64,000 nt of DNA from Nicotiana tabacum (GCF_000715075.1 NC_134087.1:105067161-105131160), one strand, 5' to 3'; shown: positions 10,010-21,473, counted from the first letter of the stretch. Numbers and translations are program-made. Notes: generated from the sequence alone by a model not told the origin.

Positions 10010-11634
10010 AGCAACGACAACAATAACAACGACCCAGTATAATCCCACAAGTGGGGTCTGGGGAGGGTAATATGTATGCAGACCTTACCCCTACCCCGAG
10101 GGGCAGAGAGACTGTTTGCAGGAGACCCTCAGCTCAAGAAAGCAACAAGAGACGATATATTAGTACCACCAGTAGACTCATAATAAAATAACAGCAATAT
10201 AAGAGATACGAAATACGAAATAGATGGAAGGTATAATAATAACCAGTAGATAAAGCCCTGCATCAGTAGATGACCACTAGCATCCTAAAACTAACTCCTA
10301 ACTGGCTAGTCTCACTCTAGTGTGCTGTATAAATATTCACAACTTCCCCCTAACCTACAACCTTAATGCTCGATCTCCACAATTTCCTATCAAGGGTCAT
10401 GTCCTCAGTAATCCTAAGTCGCGTCATGTCTTGCCTGATCACCTCTCCCCAATTCTTTTTAGGTCGCCCTCTACCTCTCCTCGTGCCCACTACAGCCAGT
10501 CGCTCACACCTCCTCAGCGGTGCATCAGTGCTCCTCCTCTTAATGTGCCCGAACCATTTGAGTCTTGCTTCTCGCATCTTGTCCTCCATGGGGGCCACAC
10601 CCACCTTCTCTCGAATATCTTCATTTCTAATCTTATCCATCATTGTATGCTCGCACATCCACCTCAACATCCTCATCTCTGCTACTTTCATCTTCTGGAT
10701 GTGTGAGTTCTCAACCGACCAGTCCCATACAACATGGCAGACCTAACCACTGCTCTATAAAACTTATCTTTTAGTAACAGTGGCACTTTCTTGTCACACA
10801 TGACTCTCGACGCTAACCTCCACTTCATCCACCCCACCCCTATACGGTGTGTGACATCCTCGTCGATCTCCCCGATCCTCTGAATAACCGATCCAAGGTA
10901 CTTGAAACTACCCCTTTAGGGAATGACTTGAGAGTCAAGCCTCACTTCCACTCCCGCTTCCGTCGCCTCAACCCCAAATTTGCACTCGAGGTATTCCGTC
11001 TTCGTCCTGCTCAACATGAAACCTTTAGACTCTAGAGCATGTCTCCAAATCTTTAGCCTCTCATTGACGCCGCCTCGTGTCTCGTCAATTAGAATAATGT
11101 CATCAGCAAATAACATGCATCATGGCACCTCCCCTTGAATATGATGAGTTAGTGCATCCATCACCAGGGCAAATAGGAATGAGCTGAGTGCAGACTCTTG
11201 GTGCAACCCCGTAACAAGTGGAAAATGCTCGGAGTCGCCTCCTACTCTCCTAACCCGAGTCTTAGCTCCAGCATACATGTCTTTATCGCCCTAATGTAGG
11301 CAACCGGGACCCCTTTATCATCTAAGCAGATCCATAAGATCTCCCTAGGAACCCTGTCGTACACTTTCTCCAGATCAATAAACACCATATGGAGATCATT
11401 CTTCTTATCCCTGTATTGTTCCACCATCCTCCTAATAAGGTGGATAGCTTCTGTGGTAGATCGCTCCGGCATGAACTCGAACTGGTTGTCTGAAATAGAC
11501 ACCGTCCTTCGCACTCTTATTTCTACCACTCTCCCAAACTTTCATCGTATGAATCAATAATTTGATACCCCTATAGTTGTTATAGCACTGGACATCACCT
11601 TTATTCTTATACAATGGAACTATTGTACTCCACT
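10010..11634 (-). mobile_element. RTE-type LINE, 5'-truncated
   Basis: Minus-strand non-LTR retrotransposon without its endonuclease and first RT part. The 3' end (left) has a TTG/TTA-rich tail preceded by a conserved untranslated block (about 10040-10160) common to Solanaceae RTE elements. Flanks show AAATATTGC at 10001-10009 and AAATACTGC at 11635-11643, a likely 9-bp target duplication with one change. Confidence 0.75.
10350..11629 (-). pseudogene. RTE LINE reverse transcriptase fragment
   Basis: Read on the minus strand, the fragment begins inside RT at WSTIVPLYKNKGDVQ (about 11628-11585) and NNYRGIKLL, continues with the first catalytic Asp motif [14 protein letters not shown] (about 11380-11340) and then the FADD active site (about 11110-11100). 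It ends in the RTE C-terminal region ([20 protein letters not shown]) near 10680-10500. Frames change at about 11430 and 11240, and again between 10916 and 10691. About half of a full RTE protein is present. It cannot be active. Confidence 0.8.
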
Positions 11635-11900
11635 AAATACTGCCTCATAAGAATATTCAATACTTACTAATCTCTCTCTCCTACTATAGTCTCCCGTCAT
11701 ATCATTCGTGTCTTTTATACTATTTATATCTTTACCAGTCGTTTGATATTTTCTGCTATACTGAATTCATGCTCCTTACCCTAATAAAGTTACCACGTGA
11801 TAATGATAATCCTTGTTTATACGGGACTTAAAATCCTTGTTTTCATAAAAGTTGTTCCCTAAATTAGGTGCACAAATCTTATATATTGCATAACAAAAGA

Positions 11901-12015
11901 TTTTTTTTGGTTCCCCCGATCCTCTTTATTGACGTTATTGCTCCTTTGATAACTCAAACTCACAACCTTGAGACTGTAGGTGGAGGTGCTGACCATCGGA
12001 GGAACCCCTCTTGTC
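11901..12015 (-). mobile_element. SINE (SolS-like), short copy with 13-bp target duplication
   Basis: The insert starts on the plus strand with eight Ts, which is the poly(A) tail of a minus-strand SINE. On the minus strand the 5' part reads like a tRNA gene: a box-A-like GATGGTCAGCACC and a box-B-like GTTTGAGTTATC about 30 bases later. It is flanked by perfect 13-bp direct repeats GCATAACAAAAGA at 11888-11900 and 12016-12028. The family name is from memory of Solanaceae SINEs. Confidence 0.75.
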
Positions 12016-12138
12016 GCATAACAAAAGACTAGTGGAAGGACTAATGTGGAAAATGAGTAAAAGATGCATTCTTCAATTTTGTGTAACGATTTTTACACAA
12101 TTTTAGTCTCTCTATTTTTACCAGGTAGGGGTAAGGTC

Positions 12139-12315
12139 CAGAGGCGGAGCTAACCTACGCCTTAGGGGTTCAGACGAATCCAGTAACTTTGGTCAAAATT
12201 ATGTATTTGTCTTAAGAAATTCGTTGAATATATAAAAATTATTAATATAGAACCCAGTAACATAAATGGACTAAAATGACAAACCCATAAGCTTCAAATT
12301 CTGGCTCCGCCTCTG
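12139..12315 (+). mobile_element. 177-bp TIR element (MITE-like), copy 1
   Basis: Ends are CAGAGGCGGAGC and GCTCCGCCTCTG, a perfect 12-bp inverted pair. The interior is AT-rich with no coding capacity and aligns along its length with the reverse complement of 15584-15759. No clear target duplication is visible. The family is common in Solanaceae; the superfamily is not decided here. Confidence 0.65.
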
Positions 12316-12601
12316 ATAATATCTGCCCTCACAAACGCCATTTGTGAGATCACTATTAAGTTTGTTGTTGTTAATTTTACACGCTTAATATATTATAACA
12401 TGTTATAGCAAAATCTGGCCTACTTCTGAAGTTATCAATTAAACTTTTTACGGATAATTATCTATATTTATATTATAATTGGTCTAATAATTATTTTATT
12501 ATATTATCAATGTACAGAAATTAAACTTGTTATATATAAAATGATCTAAAAATAGGAAGACAGCTGGACAAGAAATCACGCTGAATCTTTTCTATAAGAG
12601 T

Positions 12602-12610
12602 GTATATATA
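12602..12610 (+). promoter_or_regulatory. TATA box upstream of the small ORF
   Basis: TGTATATATAGCC is a strong plant TATA match, followed by a CA-rich leader. Initiation would fall near 12635, about 75 bases before the ATG at 12710. A seven-codon upstream ORF (ATG at 12675, stop at 12696-12698) lies in the leader. Confidence 0.4.
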
Positions 12611-12709
12611 GCCCCAGGCGGGGATCAACGAATATACTACTCAAGAAGACAGCCAAGTCTTTGAGCAAGAAAAAGATGAGTGCGAAATACTCATGGTGAA
12701 GAAACCAAA

Positions 12710-12877
12710 ATGTTGCCTTTATCTGCATTTGCACCTGCACCTCTATTATTCTCTCTTTCTTTCTTGTTTCTCTATGGTTCCTTATATCTTAAGAAGGAAA
12801 TGAAAGGAAAGGAGGTGCGGGTTCAATTGCAGGTGAATGGCATTTTTGATAAAACCTTGGAACAATCGCAGAGTTAG
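12710..12877 (+). CDS. hypothetical 55-residue protein with a hydrophobic N-terminus
   Basis: Not recognised. The ATG at 12710 is chosen because the frame upstream has no earlier ATG. Residues 5-26 (Leu, Phe, Ser and Tyr rich) would form a signal peptide or membrane segment, followed by Lys/Glu-rich residues 27-35 and a short polar tail. A TATA box 100 bases upstream and a short upstream ORF give it the layout of a real transcription unit. A CAG/GTGAAT junction near 12830 would make a good splice donor, so the true product may continue in a later exon. Chance cannot be excluded at this length. Confidence 0.25.
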   Translation: MLPLSAFAPAPLLFSLSFLFLYGSLYLKKEMKGKEVRVQLQVNGIFDKTLEQSQS

Positions 12878-15583
12878 AAGTTCTAACAAGGGGATCTGAA
12901 AAAATGTTAGTAAGTGTTATACTTGGGATTCAAACCTATTACTTAAAGGAATTTTTGAACCATATATTTACGATACACTAAAAGTGTTACAAGGGGTTTT
13001 AACAATTTTTTATAAATACACCAACCATTTTTATTTATATGCATTTTATAATTTTTTTAATTTATCGAATGGGATTCAACTGAACCTATTTTAGAACATC
13101 GACCTTTGCCTGCCTTGGATCGTAGGTAGTGCCCTATATATTTAGGGCTTTTAAATAACAGTTGTTAATAATATTTTCAGGCTGATGTAGTGAAAGATTG
13201 TTGATTTTGATGGGCAGCTTAGCTTCTCGGAGATAATTAAGCAAAGGTAATTAAAGACAACCCTATTCATAAGTAACGTATAGCTTATTTCTTATGAGTT
13301 AAGCCTAGCCTAAGAAGCACTTGATCTAACTTCTCCTTAAAAGAGTTTTCATGCTATAGAGAAAATGAAAATCTGTCAGGGTTTCAGACAAGCAATCAGG
13401 ATATTTTGTTTCTAGAATGTCAAATAATTAATTTAGAACGAATGTTATATATATGGTGATTTTAATTAGAGCCTAACACCAGTTCTAAAAGTTGCATTTT
13501 ATGTGATTTCTGCTTAAAGAACATTGACTGACCTAAGGACTCGGACCTAAAAGAACTTTGCTTAAAGAATTTCATGTGATTTCTGCTTAAGACCCTCTTT
13601 TTTTCATACTTCCTTTTTTAATATTTTGGCCTGCAATATATAACGAAATAGAGATTCTTCCAAAAGTGGTTTAGATTGGTTAGAACTCCATTTAAGTATT
13701 CTGTTCGCTGATCTATTTTTGAAAGGGCTAGAAAAGAAAGATGCACTCCTTCAAAATTCAAATAATCAAGCTATTCATTTATTGTACTTTGTTGGGCTAA
13801 GCTTTTTTACATTGCACATTCATAATTTCTCCTCTTCTTATTCTTCTTATAACATTAAGCCGCCTTGGCTTTGTGCTGATACATGATAATAGTAATATAT
13901 ATAAACTACATTTCAAGTAAATTATTGTAACATTCTGCACAATTTTGTCGTTCATCTATTGCAGTGGTTAATTGTTGGGAGGATACTTTCTACAATCAAT
14001 GGTCACAAATACCTAATATTACTCTAACAGCAAATTCTTTGTTACATATGTAGCATTCCCTTCCATCTTCCGCAACTTCATTGATACTCCTGTGTTGCAG
14101 TTTATGTGATAGTACTTTTTATTTGCTTATTAGTCTGTTAATAATAACCTTTATATATTTGGAATCAATTTAACTTTAAATTTTCAATTTGAAACATGTT
14201 TTTATTATCACAGTAATCTTGTGGCATGTTTAAGACCACACAAGATTCTAAAGTCTTTCTTTTTTAACTTTGTTACAAGTCAAATTACGTCAAATAGAGG
14301 GAGTCGTGTAATTTGTGTAGTTTTAATTTTCTCCTCTACTTATAATTATGAATTTCTTGGATAATTCTTCATAATTTTGAGATGTTTTATCACTTTCCTT
14401 TGTCATAAATCATAAGAGGTCACCACGTTCATAGCTAATCTACTTAAATTCTTGAACATCATGCTTTTTTTGCTAACTATGTCCGAGTCCGAGAGTTGGC
14501 TTTCCTTTCAAGGGCTATCTAATATATAGTGCATAACCTATCCATTACCAGATGTATTATACAAGTTATATAATGATCGGCTTTTGCTTTCAAATTTTGT
14601 ATTGTACTTACTTTCTTGTCATCCTTTTATGGTCTTTTTCATCCTTTCTTCTATTGGTTTTCTTTCACTTCTTTACGTCATTTCTATGAATATATTCTTG
14701 AGGCAAGTTTTTCAGTTATAATGTGTTAGCCCGGGGTTATCATGTTGCACAAACTTGCATACCCTTTTCTTTTAACTATATCATAAGCTTCTCTTGATCT
14801 CTCTAGTGTTACATGTCGATAACTTATCTCTGTACTGTTTGACTTAGCCCTTGCTCCCAGAAAGAAATTTTGTCAAAAGTTAGATGGAAAAGTTTAATAT
14901 GTATGGATTTTTGAGATGAATAATAATGATGTTTTTCGATGAGGTGAACAAATTAATGGATGGATCTTTTTTTTTTGGGTAATTAAACAAACTTATTATA
15001 GGGGAAAAGATATGTACAAGCGCATAAAAAACCCCTAAAACTGCACCTATATTAATATAGGTGAATATTAATGCAATGTATATTGTTACCTTTTGCTTTA
15101 TCTTCTTCATTATTTCCCACTCTATTTATTTCATAACAAAATCATAATGAAAGCCATTTGTGACGCTCATAAGAGGGAAACTAGAAAAGTTATTTTGCGA
15201 AGAGTGTTTCCGCTTATTCTTTTGACGATTATACTAATCTAAACACATAATTAAAGTGAGAAAACATATCAGTTAACCATGATTAGCGGATACCTAAAGT
15301 ATATAGTTAGTTTGGTTTAAACACCATGAGTGATTTTCTCTCAAAACCATGTGATTGTCTCTTTAATGTTGACATCATAAAAACCATAAGAACTGAGAAG
15401 AATGAAAAATGGAGATCATCTACGCCTTGTAATTGTGCTGATTTGTTGCTAGTAAAGCCAGGCTTGCAACTCTAAACTCTCAATATTCAATAAAGCCAGC
15501 CATATTCCAGTGGAATAATTCCACGGCGTGCCTTATGAATCTTGGCTCTTAACATTGTCTCCAAGCTGTATCTTTGTCCAGCA
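12878..15583. other. AT-rich interval without recognised genes
   Basis: No convincing coding frame. A 17-base direct repeat ATGTGATTTCTGCTTAA occurs at 13501-13517 and 13574-13590. TTGCAG-type acceptor-like sites occur near 13960 and 14097, so intronic sequence of a gene starting near 12640 is possible but not shown. Confidence 0.35.
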
Positions 15584-15759
15584 GAGAGGCAGAGCCAGGA
15601 TTACAAGTTTATGGGTTTGGGATTCTAACAGTTTTAAGCTATTGGATTCTAAATTAATAATTTACATGTATTAATTGAACTTTTTAAGACAAACACAAAG
15701 TTCGAACTAAAGCTATTGGGTTCAGCCGAACCCGCTCCCATTCTCTAGCTCCGCCCCTG
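15584..15759 (-). mobile_element. 177-bp TIR element (MITE-like), copy 2
   Basis: Same family as 12139-12315 in the opposite orientation; the right end GCTCCGCCCCTG and left end GAGAGGCAGAGC are diverged forms of the 12-bp inverted repeat. Shared interior blocks include TTTGTCTTAA, AATTATTAAT and CAAACCCATAA. It is more diverged at its ends than copy 1. Confidence 0.65.
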
Positions 15760-16188
15760 CTTTCCAGAGAACACAAAGTTAGTACGAAAAATAAATTGTC
15801 CATGTCTTGTTATAAGAGGTATATAAAGTTTGCAATTATAATCTGTTTTAGTTCGCAGTTGGTTCAAAGTTGCATTGATTCTTTGGAAACACAACTTTTA
15901 CTAGGCATTAGAATATTTTCCAACTTTCGTCGCACAAAGTTTGTAGCTTCATTTTCCTTTATTCCCATTGCGAGAATTCATTAATCTTGTGTGCTGATCG
16001 ATGAATAAGAAGAACGTACAAGAGCTCAAACATCTCCTTATTTGTGTGTGTAGCAAAGGGATTCACAACAATCGAACTGAAGTCTGAACCACTGTATTTC
16101 AGGCGAGCTCACAAAGAGTTTTATTTATTATCAGATTTAAACTTGACCGGTTTTAACTTTTAAGGTTCTTATCTTTGAGCCTATTGCA
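15760..16188. other. unassigned DNA
   Basis: No feature seen apart from a chance open frame of 62 codons at 15796-15984. It ends at the target site of the hAT element. Confidence 0.3.
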
Positions 16189-16462
16189 CTTTCCATTAGG
16201 GGTGGGCGTTCGGTATTTCGGTTCGGTATGTAAGAATTTTGGTTCGGTATTTCGGTATTCGGTGTATCAATTGTGTATACCAAATACCATACCAAAATAT
16301 TTCGGTACGGTTCGGTATTTACTATTTTGGTTCGGTACGGTTTCGGTTTAACAATCAATGAATATTGAATAATCAATGCTAAATTGCTAAATGCTAACGC
16401 CTAACCTAACAGTGCACAACTGCACATGCAGTCATGCACAATTGGAACTTGGAAGAGGAATC

Positions 16463-17735
16463 ACAAATGCAGTGTTTTCAGTTTTCACAATTGAAATTCT
16501 AAAGTGTTTGCACTTTGCACAACTGCACAATGTGCACAAGTAAAAGCCTGCACAGTGCACACTGAAAACACTGAAAACTTTGCACAAATTTGGAAGAGGA
16601 AGCACAACTGCACATGGCTCATGGCTGAAAGCCTGAAACAAGAATAACATATTATTCTGCAGATAACAACTTCACAATCTGGCAACTGCAGATGCAAACT
16701 TGCACGCCAGATCTGGCAATCAACTTAATAGTTAACACTTAACACTCACAGTGCAATAAAAACACAGTCCAAACTTAAACACATGGCAGTTGAACACTTA
16801 AACTGTTAAACAGTTAAACTGCAGATGCTAACTTGCACAACTGCAGTCTGCAGATGCTAAACACATTAACCCAGTGCAATAAAAACACAGTCCAACAAAT
16901 GCAGTGTTTGCACTAGGGCTGTTCATTCGGATCGGATATCCGAAATCCGAACCGATCCATTCAATTTTGAATTTCGGATTTCGGATTGGATCGGATTTCG
17001 GATTATGTTTATTAAAATTTCGGATTTCGGATCGGATTTCGGATTGGTATATTTTAATCCAATCCAATCCGAAATCCGAAATTATTAGGACATGTATAAA
17101 TACTACACTTTAATTTACATCAACCTCCAAGTTATTACCTTTACAATTGCTAGATTTAGCTATATTGGCACCATAGTACTCTCATAATTGCATAAACATG
17201 AATTTTTCTTAATGTATTGCCTCTTTTACAAAGAACATATACATATTAGTTTAACTTTGAGGCATAATAATACGATCCGATATCCGATCCGATCCAAACT
17301 TTAAAATCCGATCCGATCCGATATAATTCGGATCGGATTCGGATTGCATTTTCTAGAATCCGAAATCCGAAATTCGAATCCGAAATATGCTAAATCCGAT
17401 CCGATCCGATCCGTGCACAACCCTAGTTTGCACAATCGAAATTCTAAAGTGTTTGCACTTTGCACAATGTGCACAACTGCACATGGTTCATGGCTGAAAG
17501 CCTGAAACAAGAATAACATATTATTCTGCAGACAACAACTTCACAATCTGGCAACTGCAGATGCAAACTTGCACGCCAGATCTGGCAATCAACTTAATAG
17601 TTAACACTTAACACTGACAGTGCAATAAAAAGTTAAAAACACAGTCCAAACTTAAACACATGGCAGCTGAACACTTAAAACTGTTAAACAGTTAAACTGC
17701 AGAGGCTAACTTGCACAACTGCAGTCTGCAGACAA
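16463..17735. repeat. tandem duplication of about 430 bp, second copy interrupted
   Basis: Copy 1 is about 16463-16894; copy 2 starts near 16895, is interrupted by the nested element at 16914-17425 and continues from 17434 to about 17735. Shared blocks include GAAATTCTAAAGTGTTTGCA and ACGCCAGATCTGGCAATC. Copy 1 has an extra segment of roughly 70 bases around 16540-16610. The unit is rich in TGCAC and CTGCAG words. Confidence 0.8.
16914..17425. mobile_element. nested non-autonomous hAT-type element (512 bp)
   Basis: Ends are TAGGGCTGTTC and its partner GTGCACAACCCTA (TAGGG(C/T)TGT as inverted termini), flanked by the perfect 8-bp duplication GTTTGCAC at 16906-16913 and 17426-17433. Dense GGATCGGAT/ATCCGATCC repeats fill about 130 bases inside each end. 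No transposase is encoded. It inserted after the duplication of its host element, since it interrupts only copy 2. Confidence 0.85.
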
Positions 17736-17817
17736 CAAACTTGCGAACTTCTCCGTTATCTTCTTTCACCACAAAGTATTCCCAAATATCGGAGCGTTGA
17801 GCAGTAGCACGGGGCAT
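17692..17817 (-). pseudogene. BED-finger-like N-terminal fragment of an hAT transposase
   Basis: On the minus strand a TTTTTTTAG acceptor-like site precedes a short leader and an ATG at 17817. The first residues read MPRATAQRSDIWEYF, matching the start of BED zinc-finger transposases (Trp and Phe at BED spacing), followed by an acidic stretch and a first Cys at residue 30. The frame then enters the tandem-repeat unit and stops after 41 codons, losing the rest of the finger. It lies downstream of the C-terminal domain instead of upstream. Assignment rests on the short RSDIWEYF match. Confidence 0.45.
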
Positions 17818-18094
17818 GATTGCACTTGAACTTGAACCTAAAAAAAATATAAATCATATGTTAGAATATTATAGTTTGATGATAATAAAACAAAACTACA
17901 AACTATTAAGTATATCATTATCACCAAACAAATAGAGTATTAAACTTACCACTCAAGATGCAAGTTGCAACTATACATCAAACAATGCTAGTAGTGCTTC
18001 CATTATTTTCCATATCTAAAGATAATACGACCAAATATGTCATACAAATGAAAAGGCATGATATATTATTTTTAATTAAAATACACACAAAATA

Positions 18095-19082
18095 TTAAAG
18101 CTTACCAAGCTCGAGTTCCTCAAGATACTTCAAGTCTTCTTCAACACTAATAGGATTCTTCTCTTCTCTAATCCAATCTTGAACACAAATAAGAGCTTGC
18201 ACACATTTAGTAGTCAATGAACTCCTAAATGAATCAAGAATACGACCACCAGTGCTAAACGCGCATTCCGACGCCACACTAGAAATTGGAATTGCCAACA
18301 CATCACGAGCCAACTCCGAAAGAATAGGAAATCTAGGAGCATGTGTTTTCCACCAACTCAAGATATCAAATTCTTCACTAAAAGGCTCTTGTTCTTCACT
18401 AATGTATTTATCCAACTCCGATTTAGCACCCCCACTTCCATTGTCTTCCTTTTGTTTCTTTAAGCTAAGCTTAGTCCTAATTTTTGATGCACTTATAACA
18501 CTCCCACTAGGTGTATTAGATGTGTTGTTAGATGAAGTAGAACTAGATGGAGATTGAGGACCAGATTCGGTTGAATACTTTTTTAGATACTCTCCAAACA
18601 AAGAATTCATATAAGCATACACCTCAACATTTATTTTCTTCCCTTTTTCCTCCCCAAAAAGTTCTTCAAGTGCTCCCTCAACATATTCAAATTTGTTACG
18701 TGGATCCAAGACGGAAGCAATAAAAATCATTTTATTCATCTTTTCACGCTCACCCCAATACTTCTTGAACTTTCTTGCATTTGCTCAGCCATTTTTCTCA
18801 AATGCCCATCCTCACTAGCTAAACACATTTTCAAATGACATAAAGTTCAGATACATCCTCAAAATGAGAATTACAAGTGACATAACGTGAACCTGAAACT
18901 TTTTTAGTTAGCTCGTGAAATCTTGCAAGAAACTCTATCACATTCCTCACATTCACCCAATCATCAGATTCAAGAGGACCTGCATTACCACCATCTTCAC
19001 AAAGATGAGAACATTGATATGCTATTGTTAGTTGCTCATATGAATATGATATGGTAAAGTTCAAAAAATCAGACCTAAACAA
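18095..19082 (-). pseudogene. hAT transposase, C-terminal part with dimerisation domain
   Basis: The frame 19082-18831 carries the segment after the catalytic core (FLARFHELTKKVSGSRY). After a break the frame 18739-18095 gives IFIASVLDPRNKFEYV, a Ser/Thr-rich linker, and the hAT dimerisation domain: WWKTHAPRFPILSELARDVL, SSVASECAFSTGGRI and RSSLTTKCVQALICVQDWIR. Near its end GAGCTTG/GTAAGC is a good splice donor; a TTATCTTTAG acceptor near 18018 would add about a dozen residues. The BED finger and DDE catalytic region are absent upstream. The homologues are RICESLEEPER-like BED proteins; catalysis is impossible here. Confidence 0.8.
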
Positions 19083-20062
19083 GGTAATACAACCAAAAGA
19101 AAGAGTATGAACGTGATACAGATGATATTTTCCTACTAAAGGGAAAAGCTCGGAACATCAGTTCATTCAATCAGCAATACAACCAAAAGAAAGCGAAACA
19201 TACCTTTGAAATTGAAATTGAATCGAGCTCGGAAGACTGGAACAGGACAGCAGCGTCTTCGACACTTCGTTTGCCCGGAATCGAATCAAGCTGGAAATCG
19301 CCGCCTATAACCCTAAAATAGTTTGATGCAGAAAATCAGAAATTAAATCTCAACAAAAACCTCAGAGAGTAGTCGAGTACTGGGATGAGATCATGAGAAT
19401 GAGATGAGACTTACAAAACTTACAAAAGTAGTGAAGTTAACCGGTGAAGATGAGATGAGACTTGAACTCGAATGTCGACTGGTCGTAACTCAACTCACAG
19501 ACTGATATCCTAGAGTCGCAGTCGATTCTCGTCTTCTTCTTCTCGTTCTCGATGATATCTCCTAAGCACTGAAGGCTGAAGCAGTAAGCAAACCCTAATA
19601 CCCTATCTCGATCTCGAATTCTCGATGATATCTCCGACTCCCAGCCCTAGACCCCAAGTGTATTAACACCAAAACTCTGAGTGTTGGACTGTTGAGTGTT
19701 GGGAAAACGTCTAAGACTCTAAGGTAGAATTGGGTTTGGGGCGCAGCTGGGCCTGGGTGTGGGCGTGTGGGCTGTGGCCCAAAGTCAAATAAAATAGGTA
19801 ATTGGGTTTGGGGCTTTGGGGTTTGGGCTGTATTAATATTACCAAATTTCGGTATTTCAGTTTACCGAAATAATTCAATTATAAAACCGAAAACCGAAAC
19901 CGAAATACCGAAATTCAAGTACCGAATTAGACCGAAATACAGAAAAAACCGAAACCGAAATACCAAATTAATTTGGTTCGGTTCGGAATTCGGTTTTTCG
20001 GATTTTATGCCCACCCCTACTTTCCATATGTCTGGATTCATATATAACTTAAATTTTAGTAA

Positions 20063-21473
20063 TCTATACTATATTAAAAGCACCAAAGCCCTTAATAAAA
20101 TATCGTTCACCTTTTTTACCTTTTAATAAAAATAAGTTTTACATTATATAAAATGGTCATTTACTTATCTTCCTATTTAGGACTTTTAAATCATCTAAAA
20201 TTTTATTTATATGAAGATTTTACCTTATATAAATCGATCGCATTAATTATGGTACAACTATAACTATACATTTTCTAATATTAAGGGGATCAGGGAATAA
20301 AAGAGGCGGATCATTACCGTAATTTAATGTTTTCAAATTTCCTTTCTACTAGGAGTTTTCAAACTCGCTAACTTGAACTTTTCATGTTTCTATTTTATTT
20401 AAATTTTTATTTTATGAGAATAAATCATAATAGCATTGCATATTTGGATTTACACAAGACGAAAACATAAACATTTGTTTACTAAATCTTTCTTTATTAA
20501 AATTATAATGATCCAAATTTAAGGACCTTATAAACTAATAATATATATTATATTTTAAACACGAAGCCACTTAATAAAATATCATTAGTCTTTATTTACC
20601 TTTTTATACTAAAGTTTTAAAATAGATTTCCCACGGGTAAAACAATCATTTGACTATTTTCCTAATATTAGAAATATTCATTTAATTAATCTCCTACTAT
20701 CTAGGAATAATTATTTAATTAATTCTCTACTATTTTGGAATAACTATTTATTATTTTTCTAATATTTATAACAGTTTTCTAATATTTAGAAAATTAAAAT
20801 TAACTAAAAATTTAATTATTAAATAATTTCTTATTAAACTAGGTATGAGTCCTAATATTTTGAATTTAAAACTGATATAGTATGGATAATTAATATGCTT
20901 TTGCTTTGTATGAGGACAACTTGCCGAAGTTTTTTTCTTTCCATAAATGTGATTTCTCAACGATAATAGGGAGTCTTATTTGTTTTTGCATGTTTTGGAA
21001 TAGGAGCAACCAACACATAATTTACTTTAAAATCTTAAATAAAAATTTACTCAGAGTGTATATTATAATTTTAACCAACACAAATTGTAGCTTAATTTAG
21101 TTATGGGGTACTGTATTGCATGATAGTCGATGAATCGTCACATAATTTTTACACAAAAGCAATAAACTTAATTATTTGTATATTAATACCATATGTTTTT
21201 TTATATTAAAGAAAAAATAAAGGATAAAAGAAAATCTTTATAGAATAATGAAGGCGGCAAATATCTCTAAGATTAAAATTGTGGCTAATTATCCATAAGC
21301 AAAATCAACCACTGAGGAAAAAGATCACTAACTTTTAATTTACACACAAAGTAATCATAGGCTATTCTTTATATTTATTTTAAAACTTAAATACATTTTT
21401 TAATATTGTAGTTAAATTATTTTAATATTTGTTCATTAAATTAGGGTTCATGCGCAAAGCGTGTCTTAGCTAA
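20063..21473 (+). mobile_element. Helitron-like AT-rich element, non-autonomous (tentative)
   Basis: Starts TCTATACTATATTAAAAGC after an A, like many plant Helitron 5' ends, and ends with a small CG-rich hairpin GCGC-AAA-GCGT followed by TCTTAGCTAA, close to the CTRR end. A related 5'-end block recurs near 20535 and another after 21474, so several copies may be nested or tandem. No Rep/helicase is encoded and the base after CTAA is A where Helitrons normally have T. Confidence 0.4.

Larger units (their letters stand above)
16197..20019 (-). mobile_element. hAT DNA transposon, defective, with 8-bp target duplication
   Basis: Termini are TAGGGGTGGGC and its complement GCCCACCCCTA, flanked by the perfect 8-bp duplication CTTTCCAT at 16189-16196 and 20020-20027. 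Both ends carry many copies of a CGGTATTTCGGTTCGG-type motif as subterminal repeats, the likely transposase binding sites. Inside are minus-strand transposase fragments (17692-17817, 18095-19082). The 8-bp duplication and the C-terminal dimerisation domain place it in hAT. Most of the catalytic region is missing, so it would need transposase in trans. Confidence 0.9.

Noticed and set aside
13480..13600. Possible microRNA precursor around the 17-base direct repeat
   Set aside because: The copies are direct, not inverted, so they do not form a hairpin.
16137..17519. Several open frames in the outer and nested hAT ends
   Set aside because: They translate subterminal repeats (CGGTATTTCGG and GGATCGGAT words), not protein domains.
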